A stretch of 64,000 nucleotides of DNA from Bacteroidales bacterium (GCA_028687995.1 JAQTZA010000002.1:1-64000), one strand, 5' to 3'; shown: positions 16,712 through 25,596, counted from the first letter of the stretch. Made by a program: numbers and translations. The notes: generated by a model from the letters alone, not told the origin.

Positions 16712-18514
16712 TTATTTTCCTGAAAGTTTTTCTTTCAAAGCAGCCAATCCTTCGATGTCTCCCAAGGTGGTTTTTTCCATTACTTGAGATGAAGTAGTGT
16801 TGCTTTCTTCTTTCTTAACGGCAGTTTTCTTCGCTTTTTTCTCTTTTGCAGCTTCGCGGTTTTCCGCTTTAGCTACATCTTCGAAAATACGGCTGTGTGA
16901 AAGAATGATGCGTTTTGCATCTTTATTGAATTCAATAACTTTGAATTCTAATTTTTCTTCTACAACAGCTTGGCTTCCGTCTTCTTTTACCAAATGTTTT
17001 GGAGTTGCAAAACCTTCTACACCGTAAGGTAAAGAGATTACTGCTCCTTTGTCCAATAATTCTACAATTGTTCCTTCGTGAACTGAATCAACAGTGAACA
17101 ATGTTTCGAATACGTCCCAAGGATTTTCTTCCAATTGTTTGTGTCCTAAGCTCAAACGACGGTTGTCTTTGTCGATTTCCAAAACTTGAACTTCGATGTC
17201 AGCACCAATTTGAGTGAACTCAGATGGGTGTTTCACTTTCTTAGTCCAAGAAAGGTCAGAAATGTGAATCAAGCCATCAACACCCTCTTCGATTTCTACA
17301 AATACACCAAAGTTAGTGAAGTTGCGAACTTTTGCAGTATGTTTTGAAGCAAGAGCATATTTAGATTCAATAGCTTCCCATGGATCTTGTTTCAATTGTT
17401 TGATGCCCAATGACATTTTGCGCTCTTCGCGATCCAATGTTAAGATAACAGCATCCAACTCGTTACCTACGCTCAAGAAATCTTGTGCGCTACGAAGGTG
17501 TTGTGACCAGCTCATTTCAGATACGTGTATCAAGCCTTCTACGCCTGCAGCGATTTCGATGAAAGCGCCGTAGTCAGCCATAACTACTACTTTGCCTTTC
17601 ACTTGATCACCTACTTTAAGCTCTGCGCTCAATGCATCCCATGGATGTGGAGTCAATTGTTTCAAACCTAAAGCGATACGTTTTTTCTCGTCATCAAAGT
17701 CAAGTATTACAACGTTCAATTTTTGATCCAATGTAACCACTTCTTCTGGATGAGAAACACGTCCCCAAGAAAGGTCGGTAATGTGAATCAAACCATCTAC
17801 GCCACCCAAGTCGATGAATACACCGTAAGAAGTGATGTTTTTGACAGTTCCTTCCAATACTTGACCTTTTTCAAGTTTAGAGATGATGTCTTTTTTCTGT
17901 TGTTCGATTTCTGCCTCGATAAGAGCTTTGTGAGAAACCACAACGTTTTTGAATTCTTGGTTGATTTTAACCACTTTGAATTCCATTGTTTTTCCAACGA
18001 ATACATCGTAGTCGCGGATAGGTTTCACGTCGATTTGAGAACCTGGCAAGAATGCCTCGATTCCGAATACATCAACAATCATACCGCCTTTTGTACGGCA
18101 TTTTACGAAACCTTTGATAATTTCGTCTTTTTCAAGAGCTTCGTTAACACGATCCCAAGAACGAGTTGCACGAGCTTTTTTGTGAGAAAGGATCAATTGT
18201 CCTTTTTTGTCTTCTTGGCTTTCGATGTAGACTTCTACTTTGTCACCGATAGCTAATTCTGGGTTGTAGCGGAACTCATTCATTGAGATGATTCCGTCTG
18301 ATTTGAAGCCGATGTTTACCACTACTTCGCGTTTGTTCATCGAAATAACAGTACCTTCAATAACTTCTTTGTCTTTTACAGTGTTGAGTGTTTGATCGTA
18401 CGTGTTTACCAATTCTTCGTGGCTTTTTGTACCAAAAACTTCTCCTTTTTCAAAAGCATCCCAGTCGAAATTTGCATCAACAACAGGCGCTGCATTTAAT
18501 TGATTTTCTTCCAT
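16712..18514 (-). CDS. rpsA: 30S ribosomal protein S1
   Basis: 600 residues from the ATG at 18514 (MEENQLNAAPVVDANFDWDA), the start that agrees with Bacteroidales S1 proteins; a longer frame to 18580 would run over the promoter box. Six S1 RNA-binding domains follow one another (for example GTVKNITSYGVFIDLGGVDG, GKVVVMADYGAFIEIAAGVE, AKVRNFTNFGVFVEIEEGVD), then a lysine-rich tail. S1 binds mRNA on the 30S subunit and helps start translation, which matters in a phylum with weak Shine-Dalgarno sequences. Confidence 0.96.
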   Translation of the reverse strand: MEENQLNAAPVVDANFDWDAFEKGEVFGTKSHEELVNTYDQTLNTVKDKEVIEGTVISMNKREVVVNIGFKSDGIISMNEFRYNPELAIGDKVEVYIESQEDKKGQLILSHKKARATRSWDRVNEALEKDEIIKGFVKCRTKGGMIVDVFGIEAFLPGSQIDVKPIRDYDVFVGKTMEFKVVKINQEFKNVVVSHKALIEAEIEQQKKDIISKLEKGQVLEGTVKNITSYGVFIDLGGVDGLIHITDLSWGRVSHPEEVVTLDQKLNVVILDFDDEKKRIALGLKQLTPHPWDALSAELKVGDQVKGKVVVMADYGAFIEIAAGVEGLIHVSEMSWSQHLRSAQDFLSVGNELDAVILTLDREERKMSLGIKQLKQDPWEAIESKYALASKHTAKVRNFTNFGVFVEIEEGVDGLIHISDLSWTKKVKHPSEFTQIGADIEVQVLEIDKDNRRLSLGHKQLEENPWDVFETLFTVDSVHEGTIVELLDKGAVISLPYGVEGFATPKHLVKEDGSQAVVEEKLEFKVIEFNKDAKRIILSHSRIFEDVAKAENREAAKEKKAKKTAVKKEESNTTSSQVMEKTTLGDIEGLAALKEKLSGK

Positions 18515-18577
18515 TAAAATTGTTTGTTTTTGTTTACTAATAAGTTGGACATTATGTTGGGTAGTTAAAAAACTGCG

Positions 18578-18585
18578 CAAAATTA
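18578..18585 (-). promoter_or_regulatory. -7 box (TAATTTTG) of rpsA
   Basis: Fits TAnnTTTG on the minus strand, 63 bases upstream of the chosen rpsA start at 18514; this supports that start over the upstream alternative at 18580. Confidence 0.5.
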
Positions 18586-18671
18586 GTGCTTTTTTCTGAT
18601 AATGAATCCATTTTGGCTAAGAAATTTAGTCAAATAACGTAAAGTTTAGCAGGATAATCACCTCAATCAGA

Positions 18672-20330
18672 TTATTTTACGGGAGTTGTCAATAAATTGG
18701 CGAAAGATTTTGAATCTGAAATCGTTTCTATCGCTTTTTTTATTTCTTTATCATTTTGTAAAGAAAAGGCTATTTGACCTTTCTGGTAGTAATATCTTCT
18801 TACAATTTCAGATCCTAAAAGTTGACGGATGTCAGTGGAGAAGATGGTCAGCGATTTGTCTAAATCGTGCGTAAGTTTTGCCTTTAATGCTTTGAATTCT
18901 GGTTCAGCACCTTCGAAATATCCTTCGAATTTTGTTACATCTTCTAGATCTTTCAACGCCTTTTCACTTTGACGGTCGTAGGTAAAGTTGCGAGATTTTA
19001 CAAATTCCTTGAATTCGCTATAAACCGTATCTGATATTGCAAATTCTGAAACAGAGGGAATCGTAGCGTGCTTGGAAGCGTATTGAGTGGCAAAGTCAAA
19101 TACAAGAAAATCATTCATCAAGTAAAAGATGATGTTAGGAAATTTATCGTCAGCTATTTTGATGTCTGGTGTCACACCACCGCCATCACGTACTAATCTG
19201 TGATTTTTTGTATAGAAAATATGAGTTAAACTATCTGGAATAGTTCCGACACTGCCGTCAGGATTGCGACGAGTATAATCGATGGCTTGTACGCACCGAC
19301 CGCTCGGAGTGTAGTATTTGGCAGTTGTTACTTTCAAACTTCCATTGAAGCTAATGGGCCGAGTCGTTTGCACTAATCCCTTGCCGTAAGTTCTGTCGCC
19401 AATAATGACTGCTCTGTCAAGATCTTGCAAAGCGCCAGAGACGATCTCTGAGGCAGAGGCCGAACCTCTATTTACCATCACTGCGATTGGTATTTGTGTG
19501 TCTAATGGTTCGGATGTGGTTTTGTAAACTCTATCCCATTGTTTTACTTTGCCTCGCGTCGAGACAACTTCCATTCCTTTTGGGACAAAGTAGTTGATGA
19601 CTTTAATTGCCTCTTCCATAATGCCTCCACCGTTTCCACGGAGATCGATAATTAATGATTTGATGTTTTTTGTTTTCTTCAAATCCAGAAAAGCAGTCTT
19701 GAACTCTTCTCCTGTTTTGTCAGTAAAGCTGGTGATAAGAATATACCCAATACTATCACCAATCACACCCGAATAAGGAACAGAGCTAATGACAATTTTT
19801 TGTCTGATGATGGTGATTATCTGCGGTTTTGCTTTTTCTCCACGTTGAATTTTGATTTTCAAAGTGGTATTAGGCTGACCTTTCAGCATTTCACTTGCTT
19901 CTGAAATGGATTTGCTTTTTACGCTTTTTCCGTCAATTTCGAGAACTAAATCTCCTGCTTTTAATCCTGCTTTGGCAGCGGGCATATTTTCGTAAGGTTC
20001 TGAAATGTAGATGTTTCCTTTGTGTGATGAAACCATGGATCCAATGCCACCATATTCACCCGTTGTCAAGAATTTGAAATCATCCAGTTCGTCTTCCGAA
20101 ATGTAATTTGTGTAAGGGTCAAGGCTTTCGAGCATGGCATCGATACCTTCTCGAATGGTTTTTTCGGGTTTTATAGAATCGACATAGTATTGGTCGAGTT
20201 GCTTGTAAAGATTGAAAAATATGTCGAGATTTTTGGTGTTTTGAAAATCATGCTTCTCTTCACAAAAACTAGCTTCGTTGATTGCAAATAAAAGCATTCC
20301 AGTGAATGCAACTTTCAAGAAATTCGACAT
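18672..20330 (-). CDS. S41 family C-terminal processing peptidase (CtpA-like)
   Basis: 552 residues with an N-terminal signal (about 1-20), a PDZ domain (about 85-170, YGGIGSMVSSHKGNIYISEP) and an S41 protease core. The catalytic serine lies in GSASASEIVSGAL and the lysine in TYGKGLVQTTRP, the Ser-Lys dyad of tail-specific proteases. A C-terminal helical region of about 150 residues follows. Such enzymes trim exported proteins in the periplasm. The gene is alone on the minus strand; its -7 box is not clear. Confidence 0.93.
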   Translation of the reverse strand: MSNFLKVAFTGMLLFAINEASFCEEKHDFQNTKNLDIFFNLYKQLDQYYVDSIKPEKTIREGIDAMLESLDPYTNYISEDELDDFKFLTTGEYGGIGSMVSSHKGNIYISEPYENMPAAKAGLKAGDLVLEIDGKSVKSKSISEASEMLKGQPNTTLKIKIQRGEKAKPQIITIIRQKIVISSVPYSGVIGDSIGYILITSFTDKTGEEFKTAFLDLKKTKNIKSLIIDLRGNGGGIMEEAIKVINYFVPKGMEVVSTRGKVKQWDRVYKTTSEPLDTQIPIAVMVNRGSASASEIVSGALQDLDRAVIIGDRTYGKGLVQTTRPISFNGSLKVTTAKYYTPSGRCVQAIDYTRRNPDGSVGTIPDSLTHIFYTKNHRLVRDGGGVTPDIKIADDKFPNIIFYLMNDFLVFDFATQYASKHATIPSVSEFAISDTVYSEFKEFVKSRNFTYDRQSEKALKDLEDVTKFEGYFEGAEPEFKALKAKLTHDLDKSLTIFSTDIRQLLGSEIVRRYYYQKGQIAFSLQNDKEIKKAIETISDSKSFANLLTTPVK

Positions 20331-20458
20331 AAAATATACATTGATTAAAATAAATGAAGCGCTAAAATAGAGAGAGTTTTTTAGTCAAGCAACTTTTTGA
20401 AATTTATTGGCAATTTCATGCCTCTATTTCATCAAAATTAAGATAATATATGAGATAT

Positions 20459-21439
20459 TTAGTTGGCAGTAAGTGAATGTACCAAAGTTTTAATTTTGTT
20501 CCAGCGATCTTTCTCCATTTTTGTTCCCATAATTTCGATCACATTGCCCGCTAAGATTGATCCAATTTTACCACAAATTTCTAATGATTGTTTGTGGATA
20601 AGACCGTACAAAAATCCAGCAGCGTATAAATCTCCTGCACCTGTTGTGTCGAGGCATTTATATTTGTCAACGCCAACTACTGCTATTTCATCGCCACGCA
20701 TGATCAATGAACCCTTGGAGCCTACTTTCACTATGGCTATTTCACACAAAGCACCAAGCATTTTTACAGCTTCTTCCGGCTCAGCTTGTGTGTATGCATA
20801 TGCTTCCTCTTCATTGGCAAAAACAATGTCGGTGTATTCTGTAAGCAATTCTTTGAAGAAGTCATGATTTGATTCCACAATATTATAACTTGCCATATCG
20901 AGAGAAATTTTACTGCCAGCAGCTTTTGCCAAACGGCAAGCTTTGCGAATCAATTCGGGGTTTTGAACTAAATAACCTTCAATGTGGAAATATTCATACC
21001 CAGCAAACATCTCTTCCGATAAATCTTCAGCTTGTAAGTTTGATGCAGCTCCAAGGTAAGTGGCAAATGTGCGTTCACCATCTGGTGATATCATTCCCAT
21101 GGCACAGCCAGAAGCTAACGTGTCTTCCAATAAATGCGGAACGACATGACTTTTACGAAGGTCTTCTTCGTAGAATTTTCCATAATAATCGGAGCCAGTT
21201 TTGCCAATAAACCCAGCATGAACGCCTAATTCGGCTAATCCACGTACCGCATTTCCAGCAGATCCACCTGAAGCATGGTAGGTGTCAAATATTTTGATTG
21301 AATCTAATATCTTGAGTAATTCGTCTTCGTTTATAAGCTGCATACTGCCTTTTGGTAAACCCATAACTTGCAGAGAATCATCAGATTCAAGTTTTGCAAG
21401 TATATCTACAAGGGCATTGCCCATTCCTAATACTCTCAT
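20459..21439 (-). CDS. PfkB-family carbohydrate kinase (adenosine kinase-like)
   Basis: 326 residues of the ribokinase fold. The glycine-rich SGGSAGNAVRGLAELG segment (about 56-71) and the catalytic/anion-hole signature DTTGAGDLYAAGFLYG near residue 265 are present, with the conserved catalytic Asp in TGAGD. Members with this N-terminus (MRVLGMGNALVDILA) are usually called adenosine kinase or sugar kinase in Bacteroidetes; the phosphate acceptor cannot be proved from the sequence. Divergent from the tRNA-Asn pair. Confidence 0.9.
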   Translation of the reverse strand: MRVLGMGNALVDILAKLESDDSLQVMGLPKGSMQLINEDELLKILDSIKIFDTYHASGGSAGNAVRGLAELGVHAGFIGKTGSDYYGKFYEEDLRKSHVVPHLLEDTLASGCAMGMISPDGERTFATYLGAASNLQAEDLSEEMFAGYEYFHIEGYLVQNPELIRKACRLAKAAGSKISLDMASYNIVESNHDFFKELLTEYTDIVFANEEEAYAYTQAEPEEAVKMLGALCEIAIVKVGSKGSLIMRGDEIAVVGVDKYKCLDTTGAGDLYAAGFLYGLIHKQSLEICGKIGSILAGNVIEIMGTKMEKDRWNKIKTLVHSLTAN

Positions 21440-21457
21440 TTTTGTTTAAATTTTCTG

Positions 21458-21465
21458 CAAAGATA
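21458..21465 (-). promoter_or_regulatory. -7 box (TATCTTTG) of the PfkB-family kinase gene
   Basis: Fits TAnnTTTG on the minus strand, 18 bases before the ATG at 21439; back to back with the tRNA promoter. Confidence 0.5.
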
Positions 21466-21496
21466 TTGCATAATTACAAAAAACCTATTACTTTTG
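21466..21496 (+). promoter_or_regulatory. Promoter of the tRNA-Asn pair
   Basis: TTG at 21466-21468, a 20-base spacer and TACTTTTG at 21489-21496: both elements of the Bacteroidetes consensus at the expected distance, 28 bases before the first tRNA. The best promoter match in the window. Confidence 0.7.
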
Positions 21497-21524
21497 CACA
21501 GCTTTTTCGAAAGAGAAGCTTCAT

Positions 21525-21598
21525 TCTTCCTTAGCTCAGTTGGTTAGAGCATCTGACTGTTAATCAGAGGGTCCTTGGTTCAAGTCCAAGAGGGAGAG
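21525..21598 (+). tRNA. tRNA-Asn (anticodon GTT), copy 1
   Basis: Cloverleaf folds by eye: acceptor TCTTCCT/AGGGAGA, D-arm GCTCAGTTGGTTAGAGC, anticodon arm TCTGA-CTGTTAA-TCAGA with anticodon GTT, T-arm CTTGG-TTCAAGT-CCAAG, discriminator G. CCA is not fully encoded (G then CAA). Reads AAC/AAT codons. Confidence 0.95.
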
Positions 21599-21619
21599 CA
21601 AACAGGTTTTTATTATAAT

Positions 21620-21693
21620 TCTTCCTTAGCTCAGTTGGTTAGAGCATCTGACTGTTAATCAGAGGGTCCTTGGTTCAAGTCCAAGAGGGAGAG
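21620..21693 (+). tRNA. tRNA-Asn (anticodon GTT), copy 2
   Basis: Base-for-base repeat of copy 1 over the whole tRNA, 21 bases downstream and followed by a strong hairpin terminator, so the two are co-transcribed. Confidence 0.95.
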
Positions 21694-21694
21694 C

Positions 21695-21730
21695 AAAGCG
21701 CCACAGTTTTTTACTGTGGCGCTTTTGTTT
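21695..21730 (+). terminator. Terminator after the tRNA-Asn pair
   Basis: 13-bp stem AAAGCGCCACAGT (21695-21707) / ACTGTGGCGCTTT (21713-21725) followed by TTTTGTTTT. Confidence 0.88.
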
Positions 21731-21865
21731 TATCCAGCTATTATTTATCTGAAAGCCATAATCTACCTAATATTCTGATAGATAAACGTTGCATGTTTTC
21801 GTCAAAAGTGAGCAAATTTTCTACAAAGTTGAACTCGAAAGTGTGTTTTGTCAAAAAAAAGGTTG

Positions 21866-21873
21866 TATTTTTG
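21866..21873 (+). promoter_or_regulatory. -7 box (TATTTTTG) of the TetR-fab group
   Basis: Fits TAnnTTTG, 37 bases before the chosen TetR start. A TTTG ends 15 bases upstream, shorter than the usual spacing. Confidence 0.5.
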
Positions 21874-21910
21874 CACGGTTTATTGTTGAATGTGCAATAA
21901 TTTAACACTT

Positions 21911-22495
21911 ATGTCTATTTCTCGAACACGTGATTTACTTGTAGATGTGGCTCGCCAGCTGTTTGCTCGCATCGGGGTTGAAAACACCACGATGAACGAT
22001 ATTGCTTTGGCATCTAAGAAGGGACGGCGCACACTTTACACCTATTTTAAGAGTAAAAACGAGATATATTTGGCAGTTGTAGAATCAGAACTTCAACAAC
22101 TGATAAAGACGTTGGAGGTTGTGGCAAATAGAGATATGCGCCCTGACGACAAATTAATGGCGTTTATTTTTACCAGAATGGAGGCGGTGAAAGAGACTGT
22201 TTTTCGGAATGGTACACTGAGAGCCGATTTTTTTCGCGATATCTGGCGTGTTGAGATGGTTCGCAAGCAATTCGATCAACGCGAAATGGAGTTGATTCGA
22301 AAGATTTTGATAGATGGAAATCAGCAAGATGTTTTTGCTGTGCAAGATATAGAGTCGATGGTGATGATTCTTCACTATTCACTCAAAGGATTAGATGTTC
22401 CTTATATTCGGGGGGTTTTCAACGAACTGGGTGTAGAACGTAATCAATTGAAAGAGGGTATTGTCCACCTTTTGTTTAACGGACTGAAAAAGTAA
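21911..22495 (+). CDS. TetR/AcrR-family transcriptional regulator
   Basis: 194 residues from the ATG at 21911 (MSISRTRDLLVDVARQLFAR). The N-terminal helix-turn-helix of TetR regulators is clear: ARQLFARIGVENTTMNDIAL then KGRRTLYTYFKSKNEIYLAVV. The C-terminal ligand domain is generic. It stands 19 bases upstream of a KAS III gene and ahead of fabG, so control of these lipid genes by an acyl ligand is a reasonable guess. The frame extends to 21890, but those residues precede the conserved start and no RBS supports it. Confidence 0.88.
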   Translation: MSISRTRDLLVDVARQLFARIGVENTTMNDIALASKKGRRTLYTYFKSKNEIYLAVVESELQQLIKTLEVVANRDMRPDDKLMAFIFTRMEAVKETVFRNGTLRADFFRDIWRVEMVRKQFDQREMELIRKILIDGNQQDVFAVQDIESMVMILHYSLKGLDVPYIRGVFNELGVERNQLKEGIVHLLFNGLKK

Positions 22496-22514
22496 TCACT
22501 TAACAAGTTTTCTA

Positions 22515-23459
22515 ATGTTTATTAATTCAACAGGTTTTTATATTCCAACCGAGCGGGTGCCGAATAGTTATTTCGAAAATGTAAACGGACTCACCGACGA
22601 GTGGATTTTTCAACGAACTGGTATCTCTACTAGATCAAAAGCTGCTCCTGAAGAAAATACTCAAACAATGGGCATCGATGCTGTGAAAAACGCTTTGCCT
22701 AAACTTCCTTATGCAGTAGAAGAGGTTGATTTGATTTTAGGTGCAACGTATACGCCACTCGATACTGTGGCAACGCTTTCTCATCGTATTCAAAAAGAGT
22801 TTAATATTGAAAATGCAAAAGGGTTTTTCCTTTCGTCAGCTTGCTCATCGCTTGTGAATGCGATAGAGGTAGCCGAATGTTTCTTCGCGGCTGGTAAGGC
22901 TACAAAAGCGCTTATTGTAGCTTCTGAGCACAATACTTCATACAGTAATGAAGCTGATCCAATGTCGGGTCACTTGTGGGGCGATGGTGCTGTGGCTATT
23001 TTTGTTTCGAAAGAAAAGCAAGCCGATAGTGAAGCCGAAATTACTGAAGTTTTCAGCCGTTCTTTGGGAACAGTTGGCAAGAGTATTGATGGCGTTTACC
23101 TTCGTCCACGCACCGAAGGATTGGTGATGCCCGATGGTCGCGACGTATTCATCAATGCATCGAAATACATGTGTGAAGCGCTTGTGTCGATGACTGCAAA
23201 ATACAACAAAACAGTTAACGATCTCACCTATGTGGTGACTCACCAAGCAAATAAACGAATTGTAGCAAACGTAGCAAATCAGCTTGATTTGGCGGAAGAT
23301 AAGTTTTTAAACAACATTCAAGAGTTGGGCAACACCGGTTCGCCAAGTTCGATGATTGTAATTGCTCAAAACTGGGATCTCTTCAAAAAAGGTGACATAG
23401 TGGGCTTGACCGTCTTTGGCGGTGGCTATTCAAGCGGCGGATTGTTGATTCAATTCTAA
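22515..23459 (+). CDS. 3-oxoacyl-ACP synthase III (FabH-like)
   Basis: 314 residues of the thiolase fold. The KAS III triad is visible: Cys110 in LSSACSSLVNAIE, His in VTHQANKRI and Asn in ELGNTGSPSS. FabH condenses an acyl-CoA with malonyl-ACP to start fatty-acid synthesis. This copy sits behind a TetR regulator rather than in a plsX-fabH pair, so it may be a specialised second KAS III; the acyl specificity is unknown. fabG follows after a 120-base spacer holding a repeat. Confidence 0.9.
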   Translation: MFINSTGFYIPTERVPNSYFENVNGLTDEWIFQRTGISTRSKAAPEENTQTMGIDAVKNALPKLPYAVEEVDLILGATYTPLDTVATLSHRIQKEFNIENAKGFFLSSACSSLVNAIEVAECFFAAGKATKALIVASEHNTSYSNEADPMSGHLWGDGAVAIFVSKEKQADSEAEITEVFSRSLGTVGKSIDGVYLRPRTEGLVMPDGRDVFINASKYMCEALVSMTAKYNKTVNDLTYVVTHQANKRIVANVANQLDLAEDKFLNNIQELGNTGSPSSMIVIAQNWDLFKKGDIVGLTVFGGGYSSGGLLIQF

Positions 23460-23460
23460 A

Positions 23461-23552
23461 ACCCCACCAACCTCCCCCAAGGGGAGGCTAATTTATAATG
23501 TAGAACCATAACAAGAGATTCTTCAAAGTCCCCCTTGGGGGGATTAGGGGGT
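23461..23552. repeat. Intergenic inverted-repeat element (CCCC-rich ends)
   Basis: Starts ACCCCACCAACCTCCCCCAA and ends in an inverted, imperfect copy (…CCCCTTGGGGGGATTAGGGG GT), with a short AT-rich middle. Same general design as the two elements around the DUF559 gene at 45 kb (CCCCTAAATCCCC ends), though not the same sequence inside. Confidence 0.65.
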
Positions 23553-23581
23553 CTATTATTAATCTTTAAATAATTATTTCT

Positions 23582-24328
23582 ATGGGATTATTAGAAGGAA
23601 AAGTAGCCATCGTTACAGGTGCTGCTCGTGGTATCGGTAAAGCGATTGCCATCAAATTTGCGAAAGAGGGATGTAATGTTGCATTCACCGATTTGGCTAT
23701 CGACGAAAATGGTAAAGCAACTGAAGCAGAATTGACCGCTTTGGGTGTGAAAGCAAAAGGCTATGCCTCAAACGCTGCAAACTATGAAGATACGCACAAC
23801 GTAGTGGCAGAAATTCTGAAAGATTTCGGTCGCATCGATATTTTAGTAAACAATGCAGGCATCACTCGCGATGGTTTGATGATGCGTATGGACGAAAAAC
23901 AGTGGGATATGGTCATCAACGTCAATTTGAAATCGGCGTTCAACTTTATCCATGCTTGTACTCCAATCATGATGAAACAAAAAACAGGTAGCATCATCAA
24001 CATGAGCTCTGTGGTAGGTGTTCACGGTAATGCAGGTCAGGCAAATTACTCTGCTTCTAAGGCAGGTATGATTGGTTTGGCTCAGTCTATTGCAAAAGAA
24101 TTGGGTTCTCGTGGTGTGCGCGCCAATGCTATCGCTCCTGGTTTTATTATCACCGATATGACTCACCAATTGTCTGACGACGTTCGCAAACAGTGGGAAT
24201 CAGCTATTCCATTGAAACGTGGCGGTACTCCAGACGATGTAGCTAACGTTTGTGTATTCTTAGCATCAGATATGTCGTCTTATGTGACTGGTCAAACAGT
24301 TCACGTTTGCGGTGGAATGTATATGTAA
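23582..24328 (+). CDS. fabG: 3-oxoacyl-ACP reductase FabG
   Basis: 248 residues, classical SDR of the FabG type: TGAARGIGKAIA cofactor motif at about 12-23, NNAGITRDGLMMRM, catalytic Ser in NMSSVVGVHGN, YSASKAG, and the FabG-like C-terminus ASDMSSYVTGQTVHVCGGM. It reduces 3-oxoacyl-ACP with NADPH in fatty-acid elongation. Directionally grouped with the KAS III gene. Ends before a strong terminator. Confidence 0.93.
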   Translation: MGLLEGKVAIVTGAARGIGKAIAIKFAKEGCNVAFTDLAIDENGKATEAELTALGVKAKGYASNAANYEDTHNVVAEILKDFGRIDILVNNAGITRDGLMMRMDEKQWDMVINVNLKSAFNFIHACTPIMMKQKTGSIINMSSVVGVHGNAGQANYSASKAGMIGLAQSIAKELGSRGVRANAIAPGFIITDMTHQLSDDVRKQWESAIPLKRGGTPDDVANVCVFLASDMSSYVTGQTVHVCGGMYM

Positions 24329-24356
24329 TTCTCTTTTTTGAGAATTTAAAAAAAAG

Positions 24357-24400
24357 AGGCAGTAACTGGTAGCGCAAAACTATTGTTACTGCCTTTCTTA
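24357..24400 (+). terminator. Terminator after fabG
   Basis: Stem AGGCAGTAAC (24357-24366) / GTTACTGCCT (24385-24394), loop of 18, followed by TTCTTATTT; preceded by an A run, so it may work in both directions. Confidence 0.75.
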
Positions 24401-24415
24401 TTTGAACGTAATTTT

Positions 24416-24549
24416 TTGCCACGAAGTCACAAAGCCACGAAGTTAGAAAGTGAAAATTTGAAATTCAGTAAGGTGTGGTAAGACAACCTTTCTGTGTGAA
24501 ATTTCAGTATTTTTTTGTGTTTCTTAGAGCCTTAGAGTCCTTGTGGCAA
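24416..24549. repeat. Intergenic repeat with TTGCCAC...GTGGCAA ends
   Basis: Begins TTGCCACGAAGTCACAAAGC and ends CCTTGTGGCAA, with further imperfect inverted similarity (CACAAAG / TTTGTG). Resembles the 'CACAAAGACACAAAG' intergenic repeat family I know from Bacteroidetes genomes. It reaches to within 26 bases of the RluA-type start codon. Confidence 0.5.
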
Positions 24550-24574
24550 GTTTTTTTAATTTATTCCCCAAAAA

Positions 24575-25258
24575 ATGACTGTTCTCTACGAAGATAATCA
24601 CCTCATTATTGTCAATAAAACCTGTTCGGAGATTGTGCAGGGCGACAAAACGGGCGACAAACCGCTTTCCGACACCGTGAAAGAGTGGTTGAAGGAGAAA
24701 TACAACAAGCCCGGCAATGTGTTTGTCGGCGTAGTACATCGATTAGACCGACCTACAAGCGGTTTGGTCATGTTTGCCAAAACCAGCAAAGCACTCACGC
24801 GACTGAACGAAATGTTCAAAACGCGCGAAGTGAAGAAAACCTATTGGGCAATGGTAAAAAATACCCCCAAAATGCCAGAAGGCGAAATCACTCATTGGCT
24901 TGTCCGCAATGAGAAGCAAAATAAATCGACCGCTTTCGACACCGAGCGAAAAGATGGACAAAAGGCCATTCTTTCGTTTCGAATTGTTGCTAAATCAGAT
25001 ACCTATTACCTATTGGAAATCGACCTGCAAACGGGTCGTCACCACCAAATCCGCAGTCAGTTGTCGAAGATCGGCTCGCCCATCAAAGGCGATCTGAAGT
25101 ACGGTGCCGAGCGCTCCAATCCCGATGGAGGAATCAGCCTCCATGCCCGTCATATCTCGTTCGTTCACCCTGTTTCGAAAGAATTGATTCAGATAACTGC
25201 TCCCGTGCCCGACGATAAGCTTTGGCAGGCAATGGAACAGTTGGTGAAGAAATATTAG
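24575..25258 (+). CDS. RluA-family RNA pseudouridine synthase
   Basis: 227 residues. The catalytic motif HRLDRPTSGLVMFAK (Asp in RLD) is at about residues 51-65, and the LLEIDLQTGRHHQIRSQLS and SLHARHISFVHP motifs further on are those of RluA-type synthases. It isomerises uridine to pseudouridine in rRNA or tRNA; which site cannot be told. It lacks an N-terminal S4 domain, so it is of the short RluA/RluC-like form. Confidence 0.9.
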   Translation: MTVLYEDNHLIIVNKTCSEIVQGDKTGDKPLSDTVKEWLKEKYNKPGNVFVGVVHRLDRPTSGLVMFAKTSKALTRLNEMFKTREVKKTYWAMVKNTPKMPEGEITHWLVRNEKQNKSTAFDTERKDGQKAILSFRIVAKSDTYYLLEIDLQTGRHHQIRSQLSKIGSPIKGDLKYGAERSNPDGGISLHARHISFVHPVSKELIQITAPVPDDKLWQAMEQLVKKY

Positions 25259-25262
25259 ATTT

Positions 25263-25453
25263 ATGTCAGATAAACGAAAAATGGTATTGGTTTAATTCTG
25301 CTAGGAATCATAATGTTTTTTGCAGCAATAGATCAATTTACATATAGAGGTAATGATCCTTTTGTAAACGTTGACTTGGGCGAAATATGTTTTGTTCTTT
25401 GTATTCCTACAATCATTTGGGGAATTGTAATGATTGCAACTTCTTATGATTAA
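25263..25453 (+). pseudogene. Small two-helix membrane protein, frame broken in an A tract
   Basis: From the ATG at 25263 the frame reads MSDKRK then meets a stop after 10 codons. Adding one A to the A5 run at 25277-25281 restores a frame of about 63 residues with two hydrophobic helices (NGIGLILLGIIMFFAAID and a C-terminal IPTIIWGIVMIATSYD). The coding-like pattern suggests a real but frameshifted small gene, or a base-calling error. I do not recognise the family. Confidence 0.4.
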
Positions 25454-25596
25454 TATTGTATTAATTCTAAGATATAATTTTATTACCTCTGAGAATCGCA
25501 AAGAATATTTGATACTTTTTTTGTGATTGTTTTTGTAATATGATGAACATTTTGATCGTAGAAATTATTATCTCACAGAATTAATCTTGAAATATT

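Noticed and set aside
25301..25501. Minus-strand 66-residue frame in the spacer after the RluA-type gene
   Set aside because: Runs opposite the better-supported plus-strand two-helix frame and has no promoter or recognisable features.
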